From: Piscinibacter sp.
Lineage (GTDB): Bacteria; Pseudomonadota; Gammaproteobacteria; Burkholderiales; Burkholderiaceae_C
DNA length: 64,000 bases
Assembly: GCA_016706565.1 (NCBI GenBank)
Contig: JADJJI010000001.1
Span: 1 to 64,000 of the forward strand
Direction of reading: 5' to 3'
Shown: positions 29,987-38,752 of the stretch, piece after piece
Layout of the letters: every line of letters starts with the position of its first letter
How positions within the stretch are numbered: the first letter of the stretch is position 1
The notes under the pieces: generated by a model
Told to the model about the DNA's origin: nothing
What the model saw: only the letters and a program-made list of their open reading frames with translations
The model's database searches: none
Translations under genes and position numbers: made by a program

Positions 29987-30832
29987 ATGAGACTGCAGTA
30001 CGTCAGCGCCGCCACCGGGGCCACCTGGGTCCGGCGCGGTTTCCAGGCCTTCGCCCGGCAGCCGCTGGCCTTCAGCGGCCTTTTCGCGGCCTTCCTGTTC
30101 TTCGTCTTCGTGCTGACGCTGGTATCGGTGATCGGGCCCCTGCTGTTGCTGGCGCTGCTGCCGCTGGGCTCGCTGGGCTTCATGATCGCGACGAAACAAT
30201 CGCTGGGCGGCCAGCTGCCGCTGCCGCGGGTCTTCTTCGAACCGCTGCGCCATGGCGCGCAGCGCAGCCGCGACATGCTGATGCTCGGCGTGGCCTACGC
30301 CGTCGCCAGCGTGGCCATCATTGCGCTGAGCGAATGGGCCGACGGCGGCGCGCTGGAGGCACTGATGGATGTGGTGGCCGACGGCAAGGCCACACCCGAG
30401 GAGGTGGCACAGCGGCTGGCCGACGGCCAGTTGCAGCTCGGGGTGGCGATGCGCCTGGGCCTGGCGGGGCTGCTCTCGGTGCCCTTCTGGCATGCGCCGG
30501 CACTGGTGCACTGGGGCGCCCAGGGCGTGGCGCAGTCGCTCTTCTCCAGCACGGTGGCGATGTGGCGCAACAAGGGCGCCTTTGTGGTCTTCTCGCTGGC
30601 CTGGCTGGGCGTGGTGCTCTCGCTCGGCGTGGCGGCCAACCTGATCGCCGCGTTGCTCGGCCAGGCCCAGCTCGTCACGCTGCTGGCCATGCCGGCCTCG
30701 CTGCTGCTGTCCACGGTGTTCTACACCTCGCTGTACTTCACGTTTGCCGACTGCTTCGTCGACGGTGACGAAGCCTCGTCCTCGACTCCCCCCACCGACG
30801 CGGCACCGCAGCCGCCCGAAAGCACACCATGA
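29987..30832 (+). CDS. BPSS1780-family integral membrane protein
   Basis: 281 residues with about five or six hydrophobic segments, starting [21 protein letters not shown] and then [22 protein letters not shown]. This is the pattern of a betaproteobacterial membrane family of unknown function. The ATG at 29987 begins at the conserved N-terminus; the frame is open upstream into thrB. The last ~25 residues are acidic and proline-rich and cytoplasmic or disordered. ATGA overlap couples it to the SDR gene. Confidence 0.78.
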   Translation: MRLQYVSAATGATWVRRGFQAFARQPLAFSGLFAAFLFFVFVLTLVSVIGPLLLLALLPLGSLGFMIATKQSLGGQLPLPRVFFEPLRHGAQRSRDMLMLGVAYAVASVAIIALSEWADGGALEALMDVVADGKATPEEVAQRLADGQLQLGVAMRLGLAGLLSVPFWHAPALVHWGAQGVAQSLFSSTVAMWRNKGAFVVFSLAWLGVVLSLGVAANLIAALLGQAQLVTLLAMPASLLLSTVFYTSLYFTFADCFVDGDEASSSTPPTDAAPQPPESTP

Positions 30833-31587
30833 GTTCCACCCCCCGCGTTGCCCTCGTCACCGGTGCCGGCAGCGGCATCGGCCGCGCCTGTGCGCTGGCC
30901 CTTCTGGAGGCCGGCTACCACGTCGTGCTGGCCGGCCGCCGCGCCGACGCATTGCAGCAGACCGTCGCGGCCGCACCCCGCGGTGCCGAGCGGCTGCTCG
31001 CCGTGCCCACCGACGTGGGCGATCCGGCCTCGGTGAAGGCACTCTTCGCGACGACGCGCGATCGTTTCGGCCGCCTCGACGTGCTGTTCAACAACGCCGG
31101 CACGGGCGCTCCGCCGATCCCGATGGAAGACCTCAGCTTCGAGCAGTGGAAGACCGTGCTCGACGTGAACCTGACCGGCCCCTTCCTGTGCACGCAGGAG
31201 GCGATTCGCCTGATGAAGAGCCAGACGCCGCAGGGCGGGCGCATCATCAACAACGGCTCGATCTCGGCCTATGCGCCGCGGCCCTTCTCGGCGCCCTACA
31301 CGGCCACCAAGCACGCCATCAGCGGCCTGACGCGCAGCACCGCGCTCGACGGACGGCGGCACAACATCGCCTGCGGCCAGATCGACATCGGCAATGCCGC
31401 GACCGACATGACCGAGCGCATGGCGAACGGCGTGATCCAGGCCAATGGCGAGACCAAGGTCGAGCCGCGCATGAACGTCAAGCACGTCGCCGACGCAGTG
31501 GTGCACATGGCCGGCCTGCCGCTGGATGCCAACGTGCTGTTCATGACGGTGATGGCGACCAACATGCCCTTCGTCGGGCGCGGCTGA
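30829..31587 (+). CDS. Short-chain dehydrogenase/reductase
   Basis: Classical SDR of 252 residues: cofactor motif [10 protein letters not shown] near residue 10, NNAG near 84, catalytic Ser in [11 protein letters not shown] near 140 and YTATK near 154. AGRRAD after the second strand suggests NADP preference (Arg rather than Asp), by inference. Substrate unknown. It is coupled to the preceding membrane-protein gene. An 8-base tandem repeat begins eight bases after its stop. Confidence 0.87.
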   Translation: MSSTPRVALVTGAGSGIGRACALALLEAGYHVVLAGRRADALQQTVAAAPRGAERLLAVPTDVGDPASVKALFATTRDRFGRLDVLFNNAGTGAPPIPMEDLSFEQWKTVLDVNLTGPFLCTQEAIRLMKSQTPQGGRIINNGSISAYAPRPFSAPYTATKHAISGLTRSTALDGRRHNIACGQIDIGNAATDMTERMANGVIQANGETKVEPRMNVKHVADAVVHMAGLPLDANVLFMTVMATNMPFVGRG

Positions 31588-31594
31588 ACCGCGC

Positions 31595-31626
31595 GACTCA
31601 GGGACTCAGGGACTCAGGGACTCAGT
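31595..31626. repeat. Four tandem copies of an 8-base unit (GACTCAGG)
   Basis: GACTCAGG is repeated three times, with a fourth copy ending in T (31619-31626), between the convergent SDR and small membrane protein genes. The last copy contains the stop codon of the minus-strand gene. A change in copy number would alter only the intergenic spacer. Confidence 0.9.
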
Positions 31627-31906
31627 GCATCTTGTCGCGCGGCGGGCGCTTGAACTCGTCGGGCGTGTAGACGTTGCCATCCCACTGGCCCTGGCTGGCG
31701 CGGCGAATCGTTTCGTCGGCGAGCTGCCGGGCCTGCCGCCGCGAGCGCGGCCAGCGCCACACCGTGATGGCCGCCGCACGAAGCCGCAGCCAGGCGCGGA
31801 TCGCGGCCGCGTCGAAGCGCTGACGCCGCTGCGCACCCAGTGCCAGGCGCAGCAGCATCACGAGGCACGCCGCCAGCACGATGGCGGCGAAGCCCTTCTC
31901 GATCAC
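31622..31906 (-). CDS. Small membrane-anchored protein of unknown function
   Basis: 94 residues from a GTG at 31904-31906 preceded by GGGAG; an upstream ATG at 31963 in the same frame would add 19 residues without clear merit. One hydrophobic segment (FAAIVLAACLVMLLRLALG) at the N-terminus, then an arginine-rich cytoplasmic region and a C-terminal GQWDGNVYTPDEFKRPPRDKMH-like tail (residues ~73-94) of a kind I recognise from other Burkholderiales small proteins. Function unknown. Confidence 0.6.
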   Translation of the reverse strand: MIEKGFAAIVLAACLVMLLRLALGAQRRQRFDAAAIRAWLRLRAAAITVWRWPRSRRQARQLADETIRRASQGQWDGNVYTPDEFKRPPRDKMH

Positions 31907-31979
31907 GACGGCTCTCCCATGCCGTGATTCTGGCGCCACTTCGGCCGTGGCGCCATGAACCACCGCACGGGAAGGCCAC

Positions 31980-34202
31980 TCAGCTGCCGATGCGCCCGCC
32001 GTCGTTCTTGGTGATGACGATCGTCGCCGAACGCGGCCGCGCCGTCGCCCCGCCCGCGCCGTAGCCGGTATTGCCCGGCCAGTGGCTCGTGAACTTCGTC
32101 GGATCGGCGATGTTGGCCTGCGCCGTGGTCTCGCCCGGGTGCTGGATGTTGACGAACATCGCCTTGCCGTCCGGCGTCTCGCACAGCCCGGTGATCTCGC
32201 AGCCCACCGGGCCGACCAGGAAGCGCTTGAGCGTCGCCGCGGTCGGCGTCTTGCCGACGTAGGTGTCCACCGCGAGCGGGCCGCCGGCGGTGCGGCTGTA
32301 GCTCAGCGTCTTCTTCGCGCCGTCGCCCACCTGGCCCGGCACGGCGGCCAGCATCATGCAGTTGGTCACGTCGGTGTAGGCGCCGTCGTCGGTCTGGATC
32401 CAACAGATGCCGGTCGACGGGCTGAACACCAGCCCGTCGGGGCTGGAGAAATCCTGGTCCGCGGTCAGGCTCGACAGGTTGATAGCGCCGGGCGCGCCCG
32501 ACTCGGAGGCGAACAGGTAGACGTCCCAGGTGAAGCCGGTGCCAGTGCCTTCCTTGAGGCGCAGGATGTGGCCATTCGGGTTGCCCTGCTGCGAGGTCGC
32601 AGTGCCCTTGATGTCGGTGTAGACGCGCGGGTTGGCGCTGTCGGGTGCCAGTTGCGTCGTGCCGGTCGGCTCGACGCGGCGGTTGCTGTTGTTGGTCAGC
32701 GTGAAGTAGACCTCGCCCGTGCCCGGATGCACGCCGCACCACTCGGGCCGGTCCATCTTGGTGGCACCGACGGCATCGCCGGCGATGCGGCTGTTCACGA
32801 TCACGTCGGCCTGGTCGGCGAAGGGGTAGGTCGCGTAGCCAGCCACCGCCGGCGTCGTGATCGACAGCTCGAGCCATTCGCCCGTGCCGTCGGCGTTGAA
32901 CTTCGCCGCGTACAGCTTGCCGCTGTCGAGGTACTTGTCGCCGGTGGCCATCCGGTCGGCCGGGTTCGCATCGGCAGCGTCCCACAGGGCCGTGGAGACG
33001 AACCTGTAGATGTATTCGTTGCGGGCGTCGTCGCCCTGGTAGCAGACGACCGGCTGGCCGGCGACAGGCTTCGCGAACGCCGCGCTCTCGTGCGCGAAGC
33101 GGCCCAGCGCGCTGCGCTTCTTCGCCGGCTTGGTCTTGTCGTAGGCGTCGAGCTCGACCACGTAGCCCATGCCGTTCATCTCGTTGCGGTAGTCGTCGCT
33201 GCCGTCGGTCGAGACACCGGTCTTCGCGTTGGTCCAGCGTGCGTAGATGTCGCCGGCACCGGCGCTCTCCCAGCCGTGGCGCGAGGCGACGCCTTCGGCG
33301 CGGCCGTAGCGGTTCAGCGCGGTGACGCTCTTGTCGTTGCCGCGCGCGGCGTTGTCGCCCACCGGACGCGTGAAGTAGCCGGCCCAGTTCTCTTCACCGG
33401 TGACGAAGCTGCCCCACGGCGTCTTGCCGGTGCCGCAGTTGTTCAGCGTGCCGCGGGTCATCGTGCCGGTGGTCGAGTGCTTCGTCACCAGCAGCGCGTT
33501 GCCACGTGCCGGGCCGGCGATCTCGACGTCGCTCAGCGTGGTCAGGCGGCGGTTGAAAGATGAATCCTTCACCGTGGCCCAGGCCGCACCGGTCTTGCGC
33601 ACCTCGACGACGGACACGCCGTGGATCGCGAGCTCCTTGTCGACCTCGGCGGCCGGTCGCGGCAGCGTGCTCGTGCCGCCATCGGCATGCAGGAAGAACG
33701 ACGAACGGTTCTCGTCGGTGGTGGCCTCGTGGTTCACGGCGAGCAGGCCGCGGTCCACCGCCGTTGCCGACGGGGCGCCGCTGGCCGACAGGCCGAACCA
33801 CTCCATGCCATCGTGGTGGTCGCCCGCACGGTTCTCGAACTGAGTGTCGGTGCCGTCGTTGCGGTAGTCGGCCACACCGGCCGCCAGCGGGTCGCCGAGC
33901 GCGTAGATCGCGGTGGCGGTGTAGCCGGCCGGCACGACCACGCTGTCGAGCAGGCTCTTGCTCACGGCGCTGAAGCCGAGCAGGGTTTCCGTGGGCGCGG
34001 GTGCCGGATCGTCGTCGCCGCCGCCGCAGCCGGCCAGCACGGCGCTGCCGAACAGGGCCGTGGCGGCAGTGCCGACGCCGCCGCGCAGCACGCCACGGCG
34101 GCTCAGCCGCGCGCTCAGGATGGTCTCGAAACTCGGGTTGGCGGAGGTGTTGGAGTCTTCTTCTTCGGAGAAGCCGATCGGCAGGTCCACGGGCTTGTTC
34201 AT
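31980..34202 (-). CDS. phoX: PhoX-family alkaline phosphatase (DUF839), Tat-exported
   Basis: 740 residues. Calcium/iron phosphatases of this family release phosphate from organic esters in the periplasm. The Tat motif LSRRGVLRGG near residue 32 is followed by a hydrophobic stretch and LAGCGGG, a lipobox, so the protein may be a Tat-exported lipoprotein. Recognisable parts: GDHHDGMEWF, LLAVNHEATTDENR near 165, TPWGSFVTGEENW near 275 (conserved Glu-Glu metal region) and PDGLVFSPSTGICWIQTDD near 590. The ATG at 34200-34202 has GGA upstream. A Pho-box-like repeat array lies upstream. Confidence 0.9.
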   Translation of the reverse strand: MNKPVDLPIGFSEEEDSNTSANPSFETILSARLSRRGVLRGGVGTAATALFGSAVLAGCGGGDDDPAPAPTETLLGFSAVSKSLLDSVVVPAGYTATAIYALGDPLAAGVADYRNDGTDTQFENRAGDHHDGMEWFGLSASGAPSATAVDRGLLAVNHEATTDENRSSFFLHADGGTSTLPRPAAEVDKELAIHGVSVVEVRKTGAAWATVKDSSFNRRLTTLSDVEIAGPARGNALLVTKHSTTGTMTRGTLNNCGTGKTPWGSFVTGEENWAGYFTRPVGDNAARGNDKSVTALNRYGRAEGVASRHGWESAGAGDIYARWTNAKTGVSTDGSDDYRNEMNGMGYVVELDAYDKTKPAKKRSALGRFAHESAAFAKPVAGQPVVCYQGDDARNEYIYRFVSTALWDAADANPADRMATGDKYLDSGKLYAAKFNADGTGEWLELSITTPAVAGYATYPFADQADVIVNSRIAGDAVGATKMDRPEWCGVHPGTGEVYFTLTNNSNRRVEPTGTTQLAPDSANPRVYTDIKGTATSQQGNPNGHILRLKEGTGTGFTWDVYLFASESGAPGAINLSSLTADQDFSSPDGLVFSPSTGICWIQTDDGAYTDVTNCMMLAAVPGQVGDGAKKTLSYSRTAGGPLAVDTYVGKTPTAATLKRFLVGPVGCEITGLCETPDGKAMFVNIQHPGETTAQANIADPTKFTSHWPGNTGYGAGGATARPRSATIVITKNDGGRIGS

Positions 34203-34254
34203 GTCGTCCTCTTGACTGCGGGTTGGTTCAAGCGCCGCAGTCTCGGCGGCGGGC

Positions 34255-34283
34255 ATGACAATGCCGTGAAGCCCCCGTGACGG
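34255..34283 (-). promoter_or_regulatory. Candidate Pho-box array upstream of phoX
   Basis: On the minus strand CCGTCAC, GCTTCAC and TTGTCAT stand at exact 11-base intervals (34283-34277, 34272-34266, 34261-34255), the period of Pho-box direct repeats (7 + 4). The last copy is the best match to CTGTCAT. No convincing -10 follows, so this is weaker than the ppk site. Alternative: chance. Confidence 0.4.
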
Positions 34284-34383
34284 TTTGACGTGTGTCGATG
34301 CGAGGGCAGGCGCGAAAACAGGCCAGAATGTCGGCAGCGGGCCGCACCGGGCGGCACCCCCACCGAGCGAGGGACCTCACGAG

Positions 34384-35073
34384 ATGGCGAAGATTCATTT
34401 CATCGGCGGCGAAAAGGGCGGCGTCGGCAAGTCGCTGATGGCGCGGGTGCTGGCTCAGTACCTGATCGACCGCGGCGAGCCCTTCATCGGCTTCGACACC
34501 GACCGCTCGCACGGCGCGCTGATGCGCTTCTACTCGGGCTACGCCTCGCCGGTGATCGTCGACCGCTACGAGGCGCTGGACGCCATCATGGAAGCCGCCG
34601 TCGAGCAGCCGGAGCGCCGCATCCTCGTCGATCTGGCGGCGCAGACGCACGACCCTCTGGTGCGCTGGATGGACGACTCCGGCGTGCTCAACCTGGCCGA
34701 CGAGTCCGGCATCCAGATCCACTACTGGCACGTGATGGACACCGGCAAGGATTCGGTGGACCTGCTGCGCCGCCTGCTCGACCGCTTCGGCACCAGCCTG
34801 AAGTACGTGCTGGTGCGCAACCAGGTGCGCGGCAACGACTTCGGCGTGCTCGAGCAGTCGGGCGAGCAGGCTCGTGCGCTCGGCCTGGGGGCGAAGATCG
34901 TCTCGGTGAAGCGGCTGCACGACGGCGCGATCAACAAGATCGATGCCACCAGCAGCAGTTTCTGGAACGCCAAGAACGGCGACAACCACGCCGCGCTCGG
35001 CCTGATGGACCGCCAGCGCGTGAAGATGTGGCTGCGCGACGTCTACCGCGATCTCGACGACGTGGGCGTGTAG
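34384..35073 (+). CDS. ParA/MinD-type P-loop ATPase, stand-alone
   Basis: 229 residues with a deviant Walker A motif GGEKGGVGKSLMARVLAQ near residue 8, GFDTDRSHGAL near 37 (Walker A'-like switch) and ILVDLAAQTHDPLVRW near 80 (Walker B). It resembles MobD/MipZ-like and cellulose-associated ParA relatives rather than chromosome ParA: there is no ParB gene, parS-like site or plasmid gene nearby. Role unknown; positioning of a membrane or nucleoid-bound cargo is an inference from the family. The start has GAGGG upstream. Confidence 0.78.
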   Translation: MAKIHFIGGEKGGVGKSLMARVLAQYLIDRGEPFIGFDTDRSHGALMRFYSGYASPVIVDRYEALDAIMEAAVEQPERRILVDLAAQTHDPLVRWMDDSGVLNLADESGIQIHYWHVMDTGKDSVDLLRRLLDRFGTSLKYVLVRNQVRGNDFGVLEQSGEQARALGLGAKIVSVKRLHDGAINKIDATSSSFWNAKNGDNHAALGLMDRQRVKMWLRDVYRDLDDVGV

Positions 35074-35103
35074 CTCGGCTGCAGCCCGTCTCGTTGGCGG
35101 GCC

Positions 35104-35847
35104 CTAGTTCGAGCCGAAGCGCTCCGCCAGCGACGGCGTCAGCCTGATCGTGGCCTTCGCGGCCGGCCGGCGGAAGCTGCCCGCGGTGGCCTTGCGCAAG
35201 CGCAGGCTGACCAGCGCCTCGGCCTGCTTCACCGCTGCGGCCATCTGGTCGACCACCGGCACCGGGATGCGGTGCTTGACCTTCTCGGCAAGCCCGGCGA
35301 GCGGCGCGCCGGCGAGGATGACCACATCCGCCTCGTCCTGCATCACTGCCGCGTTGGCGAGTTGCACCAGCAGTTCTTCCTTCTCGTCCTGCACGTCCGA
35401 GACGGCACCGATGCTGCCGTCGAGCATGCGGATGCCGGCCAGGCGACCGGTCAGACCATGGGTCTCGACACACTCCTCGTACCAGGGCCCCAGCGCCTGC
35501 GCGAAGGTGACGATCGCGAAGCGCTTGCCAAGCATGCAGGCGGTGAGCATCGCTGCCTCGGCCATGCCGACCACCGGCAGGTCGAACAGCTCACGCGCGC
35601 CAAGCAGCCCGGGGTCGCCGAAGGCTGCGATGATCGCCGCGTCGAAGCCCGCGTGGTGCTCGGCGAGCATTTCGATCGCGATGGCACCGCCGATCTGCGC
35701 TTCAGCCCGCGTGGCGATGTAGGGGAAGCCGCGCGGCGCGGTCAATGCCACCAGTTCTGTCCCAGTCGCTGCGGCGGGCCGCGCCGCGCCCATCAGGCGA
35801 TCGGTGATGCCGGTGCTGGTGTTGGGGTTCAGAACCAGGATACGCAT
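35104..35847 (-). CDS. Asp/Glu/hydantoin racemase superfamily protein lacking the usual catalytic cysteines
   Basis: 247 residues with the family start MRILVLNPNTSTGITDR and the fold's repeated half. In true hydantoin or aspartate racemases two Cys act as acid and base, in IAC-x-DDPG and LGCAG-type loops. Here the corresponding loops read IIAAFGDPGLLG (residue ~75) and VILAGAPLAG (~180), so both Cys are missing. It may be a non-racemase member. It is the distal gene of the transporter-hydantoinase-amidase series. The ATG at 35845-35847 is chosen for the conserved N-terminus; the frame stays open upstream. Confidence 0.8.
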   Translation of the reverse strand: MRILVLNPNTSTGITDRLMGAARPAAATGTELVALTAPRGFPYIATRAEAQIGGAIAIEMLAEHHAGFDAAIIAAFGDPGLLGARELFDLPVVGMAEAAMLTACMLGKRFAIVTFAQALGPWYEECVETHGLTGRLAGIRMLDGSIGAVSDVQDEKEELLVQLANAAVMQDEADVVILAGAPLAGLAEKVKHRIPVPVVDQMAAAVKQAEALVSLRLRKATAGSFRRPAAKATIRLTPSLAERFGSN

Positions 35848-35882
35848 GGTCGGACCTCTCGGTGACTCATTGACTTGAAGAC

Positions 35883-37265
35883 TCATTGGGCTTGGGCGAG
35901 CACGGCTTCGATCTCGGCCGCCGCATCGAGCAGTTGGCGATCGCGGCCACGCGCGGCGATCACCTGCATGCCGACAGGCAGGCCGTCGCGGCCGCGGCCG
36001 CAGGGGATCGAGATGGCGGCCGCCATCGCATGGTTGACGAACGGCGTGAAGACGGCGTGGCCGCGCGGCTCGACAGGCCGGCCGCCAATCGTCTCGGGGC
36101 CGAGGCGGTCGTTGCGCCAGGCCACGCAGGGCGTGGTCGGACAGACCAGCAGATCGAAGCGCGAGTGGAACTCGGCCAGCGTCAGCGCGATCTGCAGGCC
36201 GGCCTGGCGGGCCCGCGCCACGTCGGCACCGCGCCACTGCAGGCCCCTTTCGATCTGCCGCGCCACATCGGCATCGAATTGCGTGGGGTCGCGTTTCCAT
36301 TCGTCGCCGAACAGATCGGCCAGGCCGACATGCTGCAGCGGCATCAGCGCGTCCTCGCTGGCATCGGCCGGCCACGCCGGGTCGGTGTCCGCGATGGCCC
36401 AGCCGGCTTCGCGCAGCCGCTCGACACCCTGCTGCAGACAGGCTCGCACGTCGTCGTCGACCGGCACGTCCAGGCCCAGTCGCGGGCTCCAGGCGACGCG
36501 CAGGCTGCGCGCGGGCTGCGTCGGCGCGTTCGAGATGTCGATCGATTGCGGGTCACGCGGGTCCGTGCCGACCATCGCCTCGAACATGAGGCGGGTGTCT
36601 TGCACGCTGCGTGCGATCGGCGCCACCACCTGCAGGCCGACGAAGGCGTGAGGAAAGCCGATCGGGTCGGGGATGGCGCCGAACGAGGGCTTGAAGCCGA
36701 CAACGCCGACATGCGCCGGCGGCCGGCGGCTGGAGCCGCCGCCATCGGTGCCCAAGGCCAGCGGCGCCAGACCCGCGGCGACGGCGGCGGCGCAGCCGCC
36801 GGACGATCCGCCCGGGGTCAGTGCCGGGTCCATCGGGTGCCGTGTCAGGCCGTAGAGCTTGTTCGTCGTCAGTCCCTTGCACGCGAACTCGGAACTGTTG
36901 CCCATGCCGATGACCAGTGCGCCGGCCTGCTTCAGCCGGGCCACAGCCAGTGCATCCTGCGCGGCCACGAAGTCGCGGAACAGCAGCGTGCCTTGGGTCA
37001 CGCGCTGGCCACGCACCCAGATCACATCCTTGACGATCACCGGCACGCCCGCCAGCGGCAAGGCCTCGTGGCGTGCAATGCGCTGGCGCAGCGTGGCGAT
37101 GTCGTCAGCGAGCCCCGATGGCGTCTCGCCGACGACGGCGTTCAGGTCCGAATTGCGCACGGCAATGCAACGCTGGAACGCGGCGACCACGTCGGCCGGG
37201 TCGAGCGAACCGGCGGCGCAGGCCGTGGCGATCTGCGCCGCGTCGAGGCTGGCAGGATCACCCAT
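35883..37265 (-). CDS. Amidase signature family enzyme
   Basis: 460 residues with the Ser-cisSer-Lys triad region: PVIVKDVIWVRGQ near residue 80 (Lys) and the glycine/serine-rich PALTPGGSSGGCAAAVAAG near 153, followed by LGTDGGGSSRRPPAHVGVVG with the nucleophilic Ser. It hydrolyses amides; in this operon it could open or deacylate the product of the hydantoinase, the position usually held by an N-carbamoylase. Its start lies inside the 3' end of the hydantoinase gene (8-base overlap), indicating coupling. Confidence 0.9.
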   Translation of the reverse strand: MGDPASLDAAQIATACAAGSLDPADVVAAFQRCIAVRNSDLNAVVGETPSGLADDIATLRQRIARHEALPLAGVPVIVKDVIWVRGQRVTQGTLLFRDFVAAQDALAVARLKQAGALVIGMGNSSEFACKGLTTNKLYGLTRHPMDPALTPGGSSGGCAAAVAAGLAPLALGTDGGGSSRRPPAHVGVVGFKPSFGAIPDPIGFPHAFVGLQVVAPIARSVQDTRLMFEAMVGTDPRDPQSIDISNAPTQPARSLRVAWSPRLGLDVPVDDDVRACLQQGVERLREAGWAIADTDPAWPADASEDALMPLQHVGLADLFGDEWKRDPTQFDADVARQIERGLQWRGADVARARQAGLQIALTLAEFHSRFDLLVCPTTPCVAWRNDRLGPETIGGRPVEPRGHAVFTPFVNHAMAAAISIPCGRGRDGLPVGMQVIAARGRDRQLLDAAAEIEAVLAQAQ

Positions 37266-38748
37266 CGTGCCGCTGCGCCAGCTGGCCGAGTGCGTCGGGA
37301 CGGTTCGCCATGTAGTGCCCGCTGTCTGCCGGGGTTACCACTTTCGGGCGCGCCATGTCGGGCCTGCCGCAGGGCAGGAAGCGGCCGAAGCCGGGGCGGC
37401 CGCACACCTCGCCGCCGTCCCACACACGGGTGCCGCGTACCAGCGTCGTCACCGGCCAGCCAGTGACGCGCATGCCTTCGTAGGGCGTGTAGTCGACGTC
37501 GTGGTGCAGCAGCCGGTTCTCGATGGTGACCTGCTTGTCCGGGTCCCAGATCGCGATGTCGGCATCGGAGCCGATCGCGATCGTGCCTTTGCGTGGGTTC
37601 AGGCCGTACAGCTTGGCTGGGTTGGTGGCGGTCAGCGCAACGAACTGGTTCAGCGTCAGGCGGCCGCTGCGCACTCCCTCGGAGAACAGCAGCGGCAGGC
37701 GCGTCTCCAGGCCGGGGATGCCGTTCGGGATGTACTGGAACGGCACCTCCTTGCCGCCGGGCTTCTTGCCCTGCGGGTCGTCGAAGCGGAACGGCGCGTG
37801 ATCGGACGAGACGATCGTGAACAGGCCGTCCGACAGCCCGTCCCAGACGATGCGCTGGTTGGCACGGTCGCGCGGCGGCGGGCTGCAGACGCACTTGGCG
37901 CCTTCGTAGCCGCCGCCCAGGTGTTCGGCGGTGAGGAAGAGGTACTGCGGGCAGGTCTCCGCATAGATGCGCAGCCCGTGGGCGTGAGCCCAGCGGATCT
38001 GGTCGATCGCGTCGCGGCCCGACACGTGCACGATCAGGATCGGCACGTCGACCAGTTCGGCCAGCGTGATCGCGCGGTGCGTGGCCTCGCGCTCGATGGC
38101 CATCGGGCGCGCCGCCGCGTGGTACTTCGGTGCCACGTGGCCGGCCGACTCCAGCGCCTCGGTCAGCCAGGCGATGCAGTCGGCGTTTTCCGCATGCACC
38201 ATTGCCAGCGCGCCGTGTTGGCGAGCCACCGCGAGCAAGCGCAGGATCTGCCGGTCGTCGAGCTTGAGGTCGTCGTAGGTCATGTAGATCTTGAACGACG
38301 TGTAGCCTGCCTCGATCAGCGCCGGCAGCTCGTCGTTCAGTACGGCCGGTGTCGGGTCGGCCACGATCATGTGAAAGGCGTAGTCGACCAGCGCCTTGCC
38401 TTCGGCACGGGCGTGGTAGTCCTCGACCGCGGCGCGCAGCGACTGGCCACGCTGCTGCGCCGCGAACGGGATCACTGTGGTCGTGCCGCCGCAGGCCGCG
38501 GAGCGTGTGCCGGAGCGGAAGTCGTCGGCCATGCGCAGGCCCTCGCCCATCGGCTGGTCGAGATGGCAATGGGCGTCGACACCGCCGGGCAGCACCAGCA
38601 GGCCGCGCGCATCGATCTCGTCGCGGCCGCGGGGCAGGCCCTGGCCGAGCGCGACGACGCGTCCGTCGCGGATGCCGATGTCGGCGGCCATGGTCTCGCA
38701 GGCCGTGGCGACGGTGCCGTTGCGGATCACGGTGTCGAAGTTGTCCAT
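37258..38748 (-). CDS. hydA: Dihydropyrimidinase / D-hydantoinase
   Basis: Cyclic amidohydrolase of 496 residues that opens hydantoin or dihydropyrimidine rings. The metal site is visible: GGVDAHCHLDQPMGEG near residue 54, the carbamylated Lys in TSFKIYMTYDDLKLDD near 151, further His in HVSGRDAI near 245 and the Asp of ISSDHAPFRFDD-like IVSSDHAPF near 315. The N-terminus VIRNGTVATACE is typical. It sits between the MHS transporter and the amidase. Hydantoinase and dihydropyrimidinase cannot be told apart by sequence; pathway evidence is from context. Confidence 0.9.
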   Translation of the reverse strand: MDNFDTVIRNGTVATACETMAADIGIRDGRVVALGQGLPRGRDEIDARGLLVLPGGVDAHCHLDQPMGEGLRMADDFRSGTRSAACGGTTTVIPFAAQQRGQSLRAAVEDYHARAEGKALVDYAFHMIVADPTPAVLNDELPALIEAGYTSFKIYMTYDDLKLDDRQILRLLAVARQHGALAMVHAENADCIAWLTEALESAGHVAPKYHAAARPMAIEREATHRAITLAELVDVPILIVHVSGRDAIDQIRWAHAHGLRIYAETCPQYLFLTAEHLGGGYEGAKCVCSPPPRDRANQRIVWDGLSDGLFTIVSSDHAPFRFDDPQGKKPGGKEVPFQYIPNGIPGLETRLPLLFSEGVRSGRLTLNQFVALTATNPAKLYGLNPRKGTIAIGSDADIAIWDPDKQVTIENRLLHHDVDYTPYEGMRVTGWPVTTLVRGTRVWDGGEVCGRPGFGRFLPCGRPDMARPKVVTPADSGHYMANRPDALGQLAQRHDG

Positions 38749-38752
38749 GGTG

